A DNA stretch of 64,000 bases. Source: Archangium violaceum Cb vi76. Lineage in GTDB: Bacteria; Myxococcota; Myxococcia; Myxococcales; Myxococcaceae. Below the pieces are notes generated by a model that was given only the letters and a program-made list of their open reading frames with translations, was not told the origin of the DNA and searched no databases. The translations under genes and the position numbers were made by a program. Positions 1 to 9,450 of this stretch are shown in pieces; within the stretch, counting starts at the first letter, position 1, and the number at the start of each line of letters is the position of its first letter. The stretch lies in NCBI RefSeq assembly GCF_000733295.1, contig NZ_JPMI01000109.1:1-64000 (forward strand), read 5' to 3'.

Positions 1-44
1 GTGGAGAGGGAACTGCCAGGGGAATTGCTGGAGGTGAGTGCGGC

Positions 45-1097
45 TCAGGCGCTCGGCGTCTGGGCCTTCTCGTCCTGCTGGGGCTCGGTCTTCGTCGGCT
101 GCTCACCCGGCGTCGTGGGCTCGCTCGCCGCCGCCACCGCCTGCTGCTGCGCCGCCTCCGCCGTGGCCCGGGCCTGCGCGGCCTCCTCCACCTTCCGGTC
201 GCTCGCCGCCATCTCGTCCGGCGTCAGCTCCGTGCGCTCGGCCAGCATGCCCGTCTTCTTCTCCAGGTCCTTGATCGCCCGGCGCAGCAGATCCCTCTCC
301 AGCAGCGTGCGGTTCAGCCGCTTCTCCAGCGCCTTGTACTTGTCCTTCACCAGCTCCAGCTCGTTCTTGCTGGCCGCGAAGATGCGCTGCTGCGAGTCGG
401 CCCGGCCCTTGATGCGCTTCACCTCGCGCTCCAGCTCGGCCGACCGTCCGCGCTCCTTGTTCGCCGTCTGCTCCAGCCGCTCCATCTTCTCGCGGTCGGC
501 GTCGTTCAACTCCCGGTAGCGGCGCGGGGCCTTCTCCGCGGCGGGCTCGGCGGCGGCGGGCACCACCGTCGTGCTCGCGGACACCACCCGCTCCTCCGGC
601 TGCGCCGGGGCCGACAGCTGCTGCGACGGCGGGGCCGCCACCACCGCGGGAGCCGGAGCGGGCGCTGCGCCACGGCGGCCACCCTTGCCGCCCATCTCCA
701 TCTCGGACTTCATGCGGGCGATCTCCGCCTCGGCCTGGGCCAGCTCACCCCGGACCACCTCCAACTGCAGGGACGCGTTGCGCTCCACCTCGGCGCGGGC
801 CTTGGCCAGCTCCTTCTCGCCCTTCTCCCCCTCCTTCTGCTCGTAGAGCTTGCGCTTGGCCTGCTTGAGCTGCTCCTTCACCTCCTGCAGCTGCGTGCGC
901 TGTTCATCGGCCTCCTTGCGCTTGCGATCCAGCTCTGCCTCCAGCTTCGCGCGCGCCTTGGTGTCCGACTCCAGCTCGGCCCGCGCCGTGGGCGAGGACG
1001 AGGTGGGGAGTGCCGCGGCCTGCTTCTGGCCGAAGAACACGTAAGCGAGCGTGGCGAGGAAGAGCACCGACACGACGACGAGCAGAACTTCCAACAC
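45..1097 (-). CDS. Membrane-anchored coiled-coil protein, unknown function
   Basis: The 350-residue product begins with one hydrophobic segment (about residues 1-22), then a very charged region rich in Glu, Lys, Arg, Ala and Gln that should form long coiled coils (about 45-130 and 195-300). An Ala/Pro/Val-rich linker separates them near 140-190. The start is GTG, preceded by GGAGGT at a good distance. It should sit in the inner membrane with its coiled coil in one compartment. I recognise no enzymatic domain. A scaffolding or cell-envelope role is possible but is only inference. Confidence 0.75.
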   Translation of the reverse strand: MLEVLLVVVSVLFLATLAYVFFGQKQAAALPTSSSPTARAELESDTKARAKLEAELDRKRKEADEQRTQLQEVKEQLKQAKRKLYEQKEGEKGEKELAKARAEVERNASLQLEVVRGELAQAEAEIARMKSEMEMGGKGGRRGAAPAPAPAVVAAPPSQQLSAPAQPEERVVSASTTVVPAAAEPAAEKAPRRYRELNDADREKMERLEQTANKERGRSAELEREVKRIKGRADSQQRIFAASKNELELVKDKYKALEKRLNRTLLERDLLRRAIKDLEKKTGMLAERTELTPDEMAASDRKVEEAAQARATAEAAQQQAVAAASEPTTPGEQPTKTEPQQDEKAQTPSA

Positions 1098-1376
1098 GGG
1101 GGTGACCTCCGGGGACTATGCAAAAAGCGGCGCAGCCTAGCGTCCGGCGGCGGCACGTCAATAGGTCTCGTGCCCGCCCTCCGGCCGTCGGGCCAGGCCC
1201 CGCCTCGCCCGTTCCCTGGGGCGGGGTGGGGATCCGCTGCTCAAGTTAGGGGCCAGGGTGCCGGGGTGCCGGGAGTGCTCGGGGGGTGGACCGCGGGGCA
1301 GGGGGGCTTTCTCCGGGACCGGGAAAAAATGTAAAGCTGGGGGGCTCGCGCACCGTCCTGGAGGAACCACCGCGTC

Positions 1377-2261
1377 ATGGCTCACCTGGAGCTCATTCCG
1401 AAGGAGAACGTTTCCAGTTTCCGCAAGCTGGCCATCGGCAGCTGGAAGACGGCGTACGACCCGACCGTGTACGGGACGATGACGCTGCGCATGGACAAGG
1501 CCCTGGCCTACATCGAGGCCTTCCGTGTGAAGACGGGCATCCGGCTCACCGTCACCCACCTGCTCGCCAAGGCCATGGCCGAGGCGCTGCGCCGCTGCCC
1601 GGACGCCAACGCCATCCTGCGCTTCAACCGCATCTACCTGCGCAAGCGCATCACCATCTCCACCCTCGTGGTGCAGACGGACGGCGGCAAGGTGGATCTG
1701 ACCGCGGCGAAGATCGACGACGCGGAGCAGAAGTCCCTCCGGGAGATCGCCGCCGAGCTCGAGGCCGCCGTGCAGAAGGTCCGCCAGCGCAAGGACGAGG
1801 CGCTGGAGAAGAGCAAGGGCACCATCCACGCGCTGCCCTACGTCTTCCTCAACTTCTTCACCTGGCTGATCTCCTTCTTCCTGTACACGCTGAACTGGGA
1901 CATGACGTGGGCGGGCATGCCCCGGGACGCATTCGGCTCGGCCATCATCACCAACGTGGGCTCGCTGGGACTGGACACGGCGTACGTGCCGCTGGTGCCC
2001 TACACGCGCGTGCCCATCTTCATCGCCCCGGGCGCCATCAAGGACGCCCCCGTGGTGGAGGACGGCAAGGTGGTGCCCGGCAAGCTGATGAACGTGAACG
2101 CCTCGTTCGATCACCGCTTCATCGACGGCTTCCACGCCAGCATCCTCGCCAAGACGTTCCGCGAGATGCTGGAGAACCCCTTCGAGCACTTCGACAAGCT
2201 CGACGAGGTGGCCCCCGCGGTGCCGGCGGACGTGAAGCCGCCGGTCTCGGCCGCGGGGTAG
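1377..2261 (+). CDS. 2-oxoacid dehydrogenase E2-type acyltransferase domain protein
   Basis: The 294-residue protein matches the catalytic domain of lipoamide acyltransferases (E2). The DHRFIDG motif near residues 245-251 fits the family consensus DHRxxDG, which carries the active-site His. There is no N-terminal lipoyl domain and no subunit-binding domain, so it is a stand-alone acyltransferase core. A hydrophobic stretch around residues 155-175 is unusual for a soluble E2 core. No E1 or E3 genes lie nearby. Substrate is unknown; it may not act in a classical dehydrogenase complex. GGAGGA lies upstream of the ATG. Confidence 0.8.
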   Translation: MAHLELIPKENVSSFRKLAIGSWKTAYDPTVYGTMTLRMDKALAYIEAFRVKTGIRLTVTHLLAKAMAEALRRCPDANAILRFNRIYLRKRITISTLVVQTDGGKVDLTAAKIDDAEQKSLREIAAELEAAVQKVRQRKDEALEKSKGTIHALPYVFLNFFTWLISFFLYTLNWDMTWAGMPRDAFGSAIITNVGSLGLDTAYVPLVPYTRVPIFIAPGAIKDAPVVEDGKVVPGKLMNVNASFDHRFIDGFHASILAKTFREMLENPFEHFDKLDEVAPAVPADVKPPVSAAG

Positions 2262-2276
2262 TTGCCCGGGCTCCCG

Positions 2277-3233
2277 TCAAGCCCAGGCCCTGCGCCAGGT
2301 CCGGGAGCCCATGCTCGCGCTCATCTCGCGCAGGCGCCGCACCCGCTCGGGGATGGGCGGGTGGGTGGAGAACAGGCCCATGATGGCGCCGCCGGACAGC
2401 GGGTTCACGATGAAGAGGTGCGAGGTGGCCGGCGCCCGGTCATAGGGCATCAGCTCCGCGCCACGCTCCAGCTTCATCAGCGCACTCGCCAGCGCATCCG
2501 GATCCCCACACAGCTCGGCCCCCGTCGCGTCCGCGCCGTACTCGCGCGAGCGGCTCACCGCCAGTTGCAGCAGCGTGGCGGCGATGGGCGCCACCAGCAG
2601 CACGCCCAGGTTGCCCAGCGCGTGCCCCAGCCCGTCCTCGTCGTCATCCCGGCTGAGCAGCGAGCCGCCGAACCAGAAGAGCATCTGCGCCGCGTAGCTG
2701 ATGACGCCCGCCAGCGTGGCCGCCACCGTGCCGATGAGCGTGTCGCGGTTCTTCACGTGCGCCAGCTCGTGCGCCAGCACGCCCTCCAGCTCCCGCTGAT
2801 CCAGGATGTCCACGATGCCGGCCGTCACCGCCACCGCGGCGTGCTCCGGGTTGCGGCCCGTGGCGAACGCGTTGGGCGTCCGGGTGGGCAACAGGTACAG
2901 CTTCGGCTTGGGCATGCCCGCGCGCGCGGCCAGCCGCTCCACCATCTGGTGCAGCCACGGCGCCTCCGCGTACTCCAGCGGCCGCGCTCCATGCATCGCC
3001 AGGGCGATCCGATCGCTGAACCAGTACGAGCCGAAGTTCATCACCACGACGAAGAAGCCCGCGACGACGAGCCCTTGTGGGCCGCCCAGGCGCTCGCCGA
3101 CGAACAACAGGAGCGCCGTGAGTCCCGCCAGCAGCACCGTCGTCTTCAGCGCGTTGCCCAGCCGGTGTCCCCAGCCGCTTCCACGCACGCCCCCTCGGGG
3201 CATCGACGAGCCATACATCCCGCCAGCACTCAT
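2277..3233 (-). CDS. htpX: Zinc metalloprotease HtpX family (M48B)
   Basis: The 318-residue membrane protease has two N-terminal hydrophobic segments (about 31-48 and 52-70). The zinc-binding HELAH motif is at 155-159 and the third ligand Glu lies in SREYGAD near 231. Two more hydrophobic stretches follow HELAH. HtpX clips misfolded inner-membrane proteins with its active site facing the cytoplasm. The length is slightly above the roughly 290 residues typical of the family because of a Gly-rich N-terminal extension. It converges on the upstream acyltransferase gene with 15 bp between them. Confidence 0.92.
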   Translation of the reverse strand: MSAGGMYGSSMPRGGVRGSGWGHRLGNALKTTVLLAGLTALLLFVGERLGGPQGLVVAGFFVVVMNFGSYWFSDRIALAMHGARPLEYAEAPWLHQMVERLAARAGMPKPKLYLLPTRTPNAFATGRNPEHAAVAVTAGIVDILDQRELEGVLAHELAHVKNRDTLIGTVAATLAGVISYAAQMLFWFGGSLLSRDDDEDGLGHALGNLGVLLVAPIAATLLQLAVSRSREYGADATGAELCGDPDALASALMKLERGAELMPYDRAPATSHLFIVNPLSGGAIMGLFSTHPPIPERVRRLREMSASMGSRTWRRAWA

Positions 3234-3328
3234 GACGTTGCCTTGCCTTTCCTTTCCCCTCTCGGGTACGGGATCAACCTAAGCAGGCGGCGGGGCGCGT
3301 CAAACGCACCGGGAAGTCGAGGGCCAGG

Positions 3329-3739
3329 CTAGAGGTAGAAGCGGTCCACCACGCCCCCGGTCCTCTGGAGGATGGCGCTCCAGCCCACCCATCCATCGAT
3401 GGGCCCCTTGTCGGCCAGGTGCTCGGCCCCCAGCGCGCCCAGCGAGCCCGTACACCCCTGCACCGTACCCAGCCCGGACTCGCGCACGTGCTCCAGCAAT
3501 TGCCTCAAGGTAGGGATGCGGCGCGTCTCGAAGCGGTCCGCCACGTCCTCGCGCGGTGGCTCGAAGTCCGGCTCGTCCAGCCGGCCCTCGAGGAAGCGCT
3601 CCAGCGCCCACCAGAAGAGGTACACCTCCACCTTCCGGCCCGACGCCACCGCCGCCGCCGCGATGGACAGCCCCTGGTGGACGCGGTCGTAGTCGCCGCT
3701 ATGCAGGAAGACGACCACCTTGGGCGCCGGAGTACTCAC
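3329..3739 (-). CDS. DsrE-like small protein
   Basis: The product is about 136 residues from a GTG start at 3739; a start at 3781 would add a poorly conserved extension. The opening KVVVFLHSGDYDRVHQGL and the later Ala-rich helix plus VEVYLFWWALE resemble the DsrE/DsrF fold, a Rossmann-like sulfur-relay or peroxiredoxin-like family. A Cys is present in VQGCTGSLGALG, near where some DsrE-type proteins carry a reactive Cys. Function is not established. Fold assignment is from pattern only. Confidence 0.62.
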   Translation of the reverse strand: MSTPAPKVVVFLHSGDYDRVHQGLSIAAAAVASGRKVEVYLFWWALERFLEGRLDEPDFEPPREDVADRFETRRIPTLRQLLEHVRESGLGTVQGCTGSLGALGAEHLADKGPIDGWVGWSAILQRTGGVVDRFYL

Positions 3740-3919
3740 GCCGCCCTCATACCGTCCACCCTCCCACCCGTCCACCCGCACGCATTGTGCGGGTGCGTTG
3801 AACAGCCGTGGCTTGCGCCTGCCTGCCCTATCTTGCTAGGGAACCGAGGATATCGGACACTCTCGGCGTTCTTGTAAATTTTCAGGCACATGGTTCCTAA
3901 ACAGGGCAGGCGGGACGTC

Positions 3920-4978
3920 ATGGGTGAGGAGGCGACGGCGAAGCGCAAGGACGATCACCTCGACCTGTGCGCGACCGGAGACGTCGAGCCAGCGCAGAAC
4001 AGCACCTTGCTGGAGTGCGTACGGCTGGTTCATTGCGCGATGCCGGAGATGGCCGTGGAGGAGGTGGATCTCTCCACGGAGTTCCTCGGCAAGAAGCTGC
4101 GCTACCCGCTGTTGATCACCGGCATGACCGGGGGCACGGAGCGGGCCGGGGTGGTGAACCGGGATCTGGCGCTGCTGGCCGAGCGGCACGGGCTGGCCTT
4201 TGGCGTGGGCAGTCAGCGCGCCATGGCGGAGAACCCGCAGGCGGTCGCGACCTATGCGGTGCGGCAGGTGGCGCCCACGCTGCCGCTGCTGGGCAACATC
4301 GGCCTGTACCAGGCGGTGGAGCTGGGCGTGGACGGGGTGCGGCGGCTGGCCGAGGCCATTGGCGCGGACGGCATGGCGCTGCACCTCAACGCCGGCCAGG
4401 AGCTCACCCAGCCCGAGGGCGATCGCGACTTCCGCGGTGGCTACAAGGTGGTGGAGGGCCTGGTGCGCGCCTTCGGCTCGCGCCTGCTGGTGAAGGAGAC
4501 GGGGTGTGGCATCGGCCCCGAGGTGGCGCGCCGGCTGGTGGAGCTGGGCGTGCACAACCTGGATGTCTCCGGGCTGGGTGGCACCTCGTGGGTGCGGGTG
4601 GAGCAACTGCGCGCCACGGGTGTGCAGGCCCAGGTGGGCGCCGAGTTCTCCAGCTGGGGCATTCCCACGGCGGCGGCCATCGCCACCGTGCGGCGGGCCG
4701 TGGGCCCGGACGCCCGGCTGGTGGCCTCGGGTGGACTGCGCACGGGCCTGGACGCGGCCAAGGTGCTCACCCTGGGCGCGGACATCGCCGGCATGGCACT
4801 GCCCCTCTTCCGCGCGCAGCAGCAGGGCGGACTGGCGGGGGCCGAGCAGGCACTCGCCACCATCCTCACCAGCTTGAGGCAGGCGCTCGTGCTCACCGGT
4901 AGCAGGACGTGCGCGGAGCTCCGCCAGAAGCCCCGGATCATCGTGGGGGAGTTGAAGGACTGGCTCGCGGCACTGTAG
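3920..4978 (+). CDS. fni: Type 2 isopentenyl-diphosphate delta-isomerase
   Basis: It interconverts IPP and DMAPP with FMN and NADPH. The N-terminal RKDDHLDLC motif, the ITGMTGGT segment and the Gly-rich FMN-phosphate region near the C-terminus (ASGGLRTGLDAAK, GADIAGMALPLF) are typical of the TIM-barrel type 2 enzyme, not the Nudix type 1. I chose ATG at 3920 (352 residues) because the family begins about eight residues before RKxxH; ATG at 3890 is possible. It is the first gene of a five-gene mevalonate operon and is 46 bp ahead of the HMG-CoA reductase gene. Confidence 0.95.
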   Translation: MGEEATAKRKDDHLDLCATGDVEPAQNSTLLECVRLVHCAMPEMAVEEVDLSTEFLGKKLRYPLLITGMTGGTERAGVVNRDLALLAERHGLAFGVGSQRAMAENPQAVATYAVRQVAPTLPLLGNIGLYQAVELGVDGVRRLAEAIGADGMALHLNAGQELTQPEGDRDFRGGYKVVEGLVRAFGSRLLVKETGCGIGPEVARRLVELGVHNLDVSGLGGTSWVRVEQLRATGVQAQVGAEFSSWGIPTAAAIATVRRAVGPDARLVASGGLRTGLDAAKVLTLGADIAGMALPLFRAQQQGGLAGAEQALATILTSLRQALVLTGSRTCAELRQKPRIIVGELKDWLAAL

Positions 4979-5024
4979 GGATTATTCCCGCGGCTCCGAA
5001 TTGCCTTCCGTAGTGGAGAAACGA

Positions 5025-6353
5025 ATGTCCGAATCGCTGACGTCCCGGTTGTCCGGTTTCCACAAGCTGTCGATGGTCGAGCGCCACGAGAAGCTCTCCC
5101 AGATGCTGGGCCTGGACGAGATGGATCTGGCGCAGCTCCAGGGCATCAGCGCGCTGCAGCCGGGCCTGGCGAACAAGATGATCGAGAACGCCGTGGGCAC
5201 GTTCTCGCTGCCGATGGGTCTGGGGTTGAACCTGCAGATCAACGGCCGCGACTACCTGGTGCCCATGGCGGTGGAGGAGCCGTCCGTGGTGGCGGCGGTG
5301 TCCTTCGCGTCGAAGATCGTCCGCGAGGCGGGCGGCTTCACCGCCGAGGCCGATGAGCCGATCATGATCGGCCAGGTGCAGCTCACCCGTTATGGGGACC
5401 CCACCGAGGCGACCAAGCGCATCGTCGCCGCCAAGGAGGCGATCCTCGCGCTGGCCAACAGCTTCCACCCGTCCATGGTGAAGCGCGGCGGTGGCTGCAA
5501 GGACATCGAGGTGCGTGTGCTCCCGGCCCCGGAAGGGCCGCGCGGTGAGCCGCTGCTCGTGGTCCACCTGATCATCGACACGCAGGAGGCCATGGGGGCC
5601 AACCTCATCAACACCATGGCCGAGGGCGTGGCCCCGCTGCTCGAGCAGCTCACCGGCGGCAAGGTGTTCCTGCGCATCCTCTCCAACCTGGCGGATCGCC
5701 GGCTGGCGCGCGCCACGTGCCGCATTCCGGTGGAGCTGCTGGCGGACTTCGACATGCCGGGCGAGAGCATCGCCGAGGGCATCTACCAGGCGAGCCGTTT
5801 CGCGCTGGCGGATCCCTACCGGGCGGCCACGCACAACAAGGGCATCATGAATGGAATCGACTCGGCGGCCATCGCCGCGGGCCAGGACTGGCGCGCCATC
5901 GAGGCGGGTGCGCATGCCTTCGCCTGCCGGGATGGGCAGTACCGGCCGCTGTCGACGTGGCACGTGGAGGACGGCCACCTGATTGGCCGCATCGAGCTGC
6001 CCATGGCGCTGGGCATGGTGGGCGGTCCCATCAAGATCCACCCGGGCGTGCAGGTGGCGATGAAGATCCTGCGCGTGGAGTCGGCGCGCGAGCTGTCCAT
6101 GGTCTTCGCGGCGGTGGGACTGGCGCAGAACTTCGCGGCGGTGCGCGCGCTGGGCTCGGTGGGCATCCAGAAGGGCCACATGGCGATGCACGCGCGGTGC
6201 GTGGCGGTGACGGCGGGCGCGCGCGGTGACTGGGTGGAGAAGATCGCCGAGCTGCTGGTGACGGCGGGTCACGTGAAGGTGGAGAAGGCCCGGGAGATCA
6301 TCGAATCGCTGTCGGAGTCGGACTTCCGCGCGGCCACTGGCACCGACGGGTAA
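5025..6353 (+). CDS. mvaA: Hydroxymethylglutaryl-CoA reductase, class II (degradative-type fold)
   Basis: It reduces HMG-CoA to mevalonate. The class II catalytic residues are visible: Glu in VEEPSVVAA, Lys in THNKGIMNGID, Asp in GQDWRAIEAGAHA and His in KGHMAMHARC. The ATG at 5025 has GGAG seven bases upstream; a TTG at 5001 would add eight residues and lacks a good site. The length, 442 residues, is normal for the bacterial class. In this operon the enzyme is expected to work in the biosynthetic direction, since all downstream kinases follow. Confidence 0.95.
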   Translation: MSESLTSRLSGFHKLSMVERHEKLSQMLGLDEMDLAQLQGISALQPGLANKMIENAVGTFSLPMGLGLNLQINGRDYLVPMAVEEPSVVAAVSFASKIVREAGGFTAEADEPIMIGQVQLTRYGDPTEATKRIVAAKEAILALANSFHPSMVKRGGGCKDIEVRVLPAPEGPRGEPLLVVHLIIDTQEAMGANLINTMAEGVAPLLEQLTGGKVFLRILSNLADRRLARATCRIPVELLADFDMPGESIAEGIYQASRFALADPYRAATHNKGIMNGIDSAAIAAGQDWRAIEAGAHAFACRDGQYRPLSTWHVEDGHLIGRIELPMALGMVGGPIKIHPGVQVAMKILRVESARELSMVFAAVGLAQNFAAVRALGSVGIQKGHMAMHARCVAVTAGARGDWVEKIAELLVTAGHVKVEKAREIIESLSESDFRAATGTDG

Positions 6354-6358
6354 ACCAT

Positions 6359-6392
6359 CCTCTCCCACGGGGAGAGGGCCGGGGTGGGGGTC
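6359..6392. repeat. Dispersed palindromic repeat, copy A (degenerate)
   Basis: CCTCTCCC-ACG-GGGAGAGG then GGGGTGGGGGT, in the gap between the HMG-CoA reductase and mevalonate kinase genes. Confidence 0.75.
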
Positions 6393-6422
6393 TTCCTCTC
6401 GCCCTGGCCATGACAGGACATC

Positions 6423-7376
6423 ATGGATACGAACAACACTTCCTCCCTGACCGGCTTTGGCGCGGGCAAGGTCATCCTCCTGGGCGAGCACAGCGTGGTG
6501 TACGGCTACCCGGCGCTCGCGGGCCCGCTGTCTCGCGGCGTGACGGCCAGGGGCGAGCCCTCGAACAAGTGCCAGCTCGTCATTCCGGATGCCCTCATGC
6601 CCGAGCAGCGCAAGGTGCTGAAGGCGGCCTTCGCCCGGGCCATGGCGGCGTGCGGCGAGCCCGGGGTGAAGGTGTCGTTCGACACGGATCTGCCGCTGTC
6701 CATGGGGCTGGGCAGCTCCGGGGCGCTGTCGGTGGCGTGCTCGCGGGTGCTGCTGCAGGCGGCGGGGCGCAAGGCGTCTGCCTCCGAGGTGGCGGCCGTG
6801 GCGTGGGAGATGGAGCAGGAGTTCCACGGGACGCCGTCGGGGGTGGATCACACGACGAGCGCCATGGAGCAGCTCATCCTCTACCGCCGCAAGCCGGGCG
6901 CGGAGCAGGGCCGGGCCAAGGTGGTGGAGAGCCCCAAGCCGGTGAAGCTGGTGGTGGTGATGGCGGGTGCGCGCAGCCCGACGAAGCAGACGGTGGGCGC
7001 GCTGCGCGAGCGCCAGAAGCGCTGGACCGAGCGCTACCAGCGCATCTTCCGGGAGATCGGCCTGCTGGCGTCCGAGGGCGCCGAGGCGGTGGAGGAGGGT
7101 GACCTGGAGGCGCTGGGGGACGTGATGAACGTGAACCACGGCCTGCTCGCGGCGCTGGGCCTGTCCTCGCCGGGCCTGGACGACATGGTGCACCGGCTGC
7201 GCAACATGGGCGCGCTGGGCGCCAAGCTCACGGGCGCTGGAGGCGACGGTGGCGCCGTCATCGGCCTCTTCCAGGACACGGGGCCGGTGGTGCACGAGCT
7301 GACGCGGCTCGGCATCCGGTGCTTCGACAGCCAGCTCGCGGGTCCGCGCGCCGAGGGCACCCGGGGGGCGGCATGA
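6423..7376 (+). CDS. mvk: Mevalonate kinase
   Basis: This 317-residue GHMP kinase phosphorylates mevalonate. GHMP motif 1 is GKVILLGEHSVVYG near residues 15-28, motif 2 is LPLSMGLGSSGALS near residue 90-103, and motif 3 is GAKLTGAGGDGGAVIGL near the C-terminus. The first motif with GEHSVVYG is diagnostic for mevalonate kinase. AGGAC precedes the ATG. The gene overlaps the next by 4 bp, indicating coupled translation. A copy of the dispersed repeat lies just upstream, in the only sizeable gap of the operon. Confidence 0.93.
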   Translation: MDTNNTSSLTGFGAGKVILLGEHSVVYGYPALAGPLSRGVTARGEPSNKCQLVIPDALMPEQRKVLKAAFARAMAACGEPGVKVSFDTDLPLSMGLGSSGALSVACSRVLLQAAGRKASASEVAAVAWEMEQEFHGTPSGVDHTTSAMEQLILYRRKPGAEQGRAKVVESPKPVKLVVVMAGARSPTKQTVGALRERQKRWTERYQRIFREIGLLASEGAEAVEEGDLEALGDVMNVNHGLLAALGLSSPGLDDMVHRLRNMGALGAKLTGAGGDGGAVIGLFQDTGPVVHELTRLGIRCFDSQLAGPRAEGTRGAA

Positions 7377-8365
7377 AGGCCACCGTCCGGGCACACCCCA
7401 ACCTCGCGCTGGTGAAGTACTGGGGGAAGCGGGATGACGCGCTCATCCTTCCCCACCAGTCGAGCCTCTCGATGACGCTGTCGCCGCTGTCGGTGCGGAC
7501 GACGGTGGCCTTCGGAACGGGCTCGGCGGACGAGGTGGAACTCAACGGCTACGTGGCCAAGGGCAGCGAGCGCGACCGGGTGCTGCGCGTGCTGGACGCG
7601 GTGCGCGCCGAGGCGAAGGGCGCGAAGCTGGGCCCGGCGAAGATGGTGTCGCGCGGGGACTTCCCGGCGTCGGCGGGCCTGGCGAGCAGCGCGGCGGGCT
7701 TCGCGGCGCTGGCGGTGGCGGCGCGCGCGGCGGCGGGGCTCCCGGCGGACCCTCAGGCCGCGAGCATGCTGGCCCGGTTGGGCAGTGGCTCGGCGTGCCG
7801 CAGCGTGCAGGGCGGCTTCTGCGAGTGGATGCGCGGCGAGCGCCCGGACGGCACGGACAGCTACGCGGTGCAGCGCTTCGACGAGAAGCACTGGCCGGAG
7901 CTGCGCATGGTGGTGGCCATCGTCAGCCGCGACGAGAAGGAAGTGAAGTCGCGCGACGGCATGAAGAACGCGGTGGAGACGAGCCCGTACTACCCGGCGT
8001 GGGTGAAGGACGCCGAGGTCGAGGTGGTGCGCGCCCGCGAGTACCTCGCGAAGAAGGACCTGCAGGCCCTGGGCGAGATGTGCGAGCGCAACGCGTGGAG
8101 GATGCACGCCACGTCGCTCGCGGCGGATCCCCCGCTCTGCTACCTGATGCCGAAGACGCTGGAGCTGATCCACTCGTTGCGCGAGCAGCGGAAGAAGGGC
8201 GTGCCGGTGTGGTTCACGCTGGACGCGGGGCCCAACCCCTGCATCCTGACGGACGCGGCGCACGAGCTGGCGGCCGAGGCGGCGGCGATGGCTTGCGGAG
8301 CCACCGAGGTGGTGCGGTGCGTGCCGGGCGGTGACGCGACGTTGCTGGCGGAGCACCTCTTCTGA
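7373..8365 (+). CDS. mvaD: Diphosphomevalonate decarboxylase
   Basis: It converts mevalonate 5-diphosphate to IPP with ATP and loss of CO2. The N-terminus PNLALVKYWGKRD and the HQSSLSMTL segment are characteristic, as is GLASSAAGFAAL (GHMP motif 2) and GSGSACRSVQGGF. The start is the ATG at 7373, which overlaps the upstream stop as ATGA; the longer frame from 7319 lies inside the mevalonate kinase gene. The length is 330 residues, as expected. Present with a kinase trio, it shows the classical, not the archaeal, mevalonate route. Confidence 0.95.
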   Translation: MKATVRAHPNLALVKYWGKRDDALILPHQSSLSMTLSPLSVRTTVAFGTGSADEVELNGYVAKGSERDRVLRVLDAVRAEAKGAKLGPAKMVSRGDFPASAGLASSAAGFAALAVAARAAAGLPADPQAASMLARLGSGSACRSVQGGFCEWMRGERPDGTDSYAVQRFDEKHWPELRMVVAIVSRDEKEVKSRDGMKNAVETSPYYPAWVKDAEVEVVRAREYLAKKDLQALGEMCERNAWRMHATSLAADPPLCYLMPKTLELIHSLREQRKKGVPVWFTLDAGPNPCILTDAAHELAAEAAAMACGATEVVRCVPGGDATLLAEHLF

Positions 8366-9444
8366 TGGAGCGCGCGCTCTCGGCCCCGGGGAAGCTGTTC
8401 GTGTCCGGCGAGTACGCCGTGCTGTGGGGCGGCGTGTCGCGCGTGGCGGCGGTGGGCCCGCGGACGGCGGCCCTGGTGCGCCGGCGCTCGGACAGCCTGG
8501 TGCACGTGTGCGTGGAGGAGGGGACGCTGTCGGGGCGGACGACGCCTCGGGGCGTGAAGTGGGACCGGGAGGTGCCGCCGGGCTTCTCCTTCGTGGCGCG
8601 CACGCTGGACGAGGCGCTGCGGCTGCACGGGCGCGAGTCGGTGGGGTTCGAGCTGGCGGTGTCGCCCTCGGCGGTGGATGCCAACGGGCGCAAGCTGGGC
8701 ATGGGCGGCAGCGCGTGCGCCACGGTGCTGGCGGCGGACGCGGTGCGCTTCGTGCTGGAGGAGAAGTTCGACGCGCTGAAGGTGGCGCTCGTCTCGCACG
8801 CGGCGGCGCAGGGCGGGAAGGGCAGCGGCGGTGACGTGGCCGCGAGCTATGCGGGCGGCGTGGTGCGCTACCGGCGCTACGAGGTATCGGGGCTCATCGA
8901 GGCGTCGAGCGCGGGAGGCTATCGCGCGGCGCTGGACGTGGCCCCCACGGTGGATGTGTGGCGGCTGCCGGTGCCCAAGGTGTCCCTGGGGTATGCCTTC
9001 ACGGGGGAGAGCGCCTCGACGCGGGTGCTCATCTCGCAGGTGGAGGCGAAGATGGGCGAGGCGGGGCGCCGGGCCTTCGTGGAGCGCTCGGACGCGCTGG
9101 GGCACGAGATTGAAGTGGGCCTCGGGGGCGGGGAGTTCCGCGCCTTCTCCGAGGCCGTGCGCGAGCAGCACGTGCTGCTCCAGGAGTTGGGCCCGCTGGA
9201 GACCGAGCCGATGCACCGGGTGCTGGCGATGGCCTCGGCGTACGGGTGCGTGGGCAAGCAGTCGGGGGCCGGAGGCGGAGACGGGTGCATCCTGTTCGCC
9301 CCGGACGCGGAGAAGCGGGCCGCGCTGCTGGAGGGCATCCGCGCGCGGGGCTTCCACACGCTGGAGCTCGACGTGGAGCCCGGTGTGCGCGGCGAGGCCC
9401 AGCCGGACACGCGGCTGCGCGCGTGGCTCGACGCCGCACGGTGA
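8365..9444 (+). CDS. Phosphomevalonate kinase (GHMP type)
   Basis: The 359-residue GHMP kinase begins with APGKLFVSGEYAVLWGG, the phosphomevalonate-kinase variant of motif 1, and carries GMGGSACATV as motif 2 and GAGGGDGCILFA as motif 3. Its ATG overlaps the mvaD stop by one base. It should phosphorylate mevalonate 5-phosphate between the mevalonate kinase and decarboxylase steps, closing the pathway from HMG-CoA to IPP within this operon. It is the last gene of the operon; a dispersed palindromic repeat follows the stop. Confidence 0.9.
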   Translation: MERALSAPGKLFVSGEYAVLWGGVSRVAAVGPRTAALVRRRSDSLVHVCVEEGTLSGRTTPRGVKWDREVPPGFSFVARTLDEALRLHGRESVGFELAVSPSAVDANGRKLGMGGSACATVLAADAVRFVLEEKFDALKVALVSHAAAQGGKGSGGDVAASYAGGVVRYRRYEVSGLIEASSAGGYRAALDVAPTVDVWRLPVPKVSLGYAFTGESASTRVLISQVEAKMGEAGRRAFVERSDALGHEIEVGLGGGEFRAFSEAVREQHVLLQELGPLETEPMHRVLAMASAYGCVGKQSGAGGGDGCILFAPDAEKRAALLEGIRARGFHTLELDVEPGVRGEAQPDTRLRAWLDAAR

Positions 9445-9450
9445 GGCTGC

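Noticed and set aside
4938-7394. 818-codon minus-strand open frame across the HMG-CoA reductase and mevalonate kinase genes
   Set aside because: It is antisense to two certain genes; it is rich in Arg, His, Gln and Leu, which is how a GC-rich gene reads in its opposite frame.
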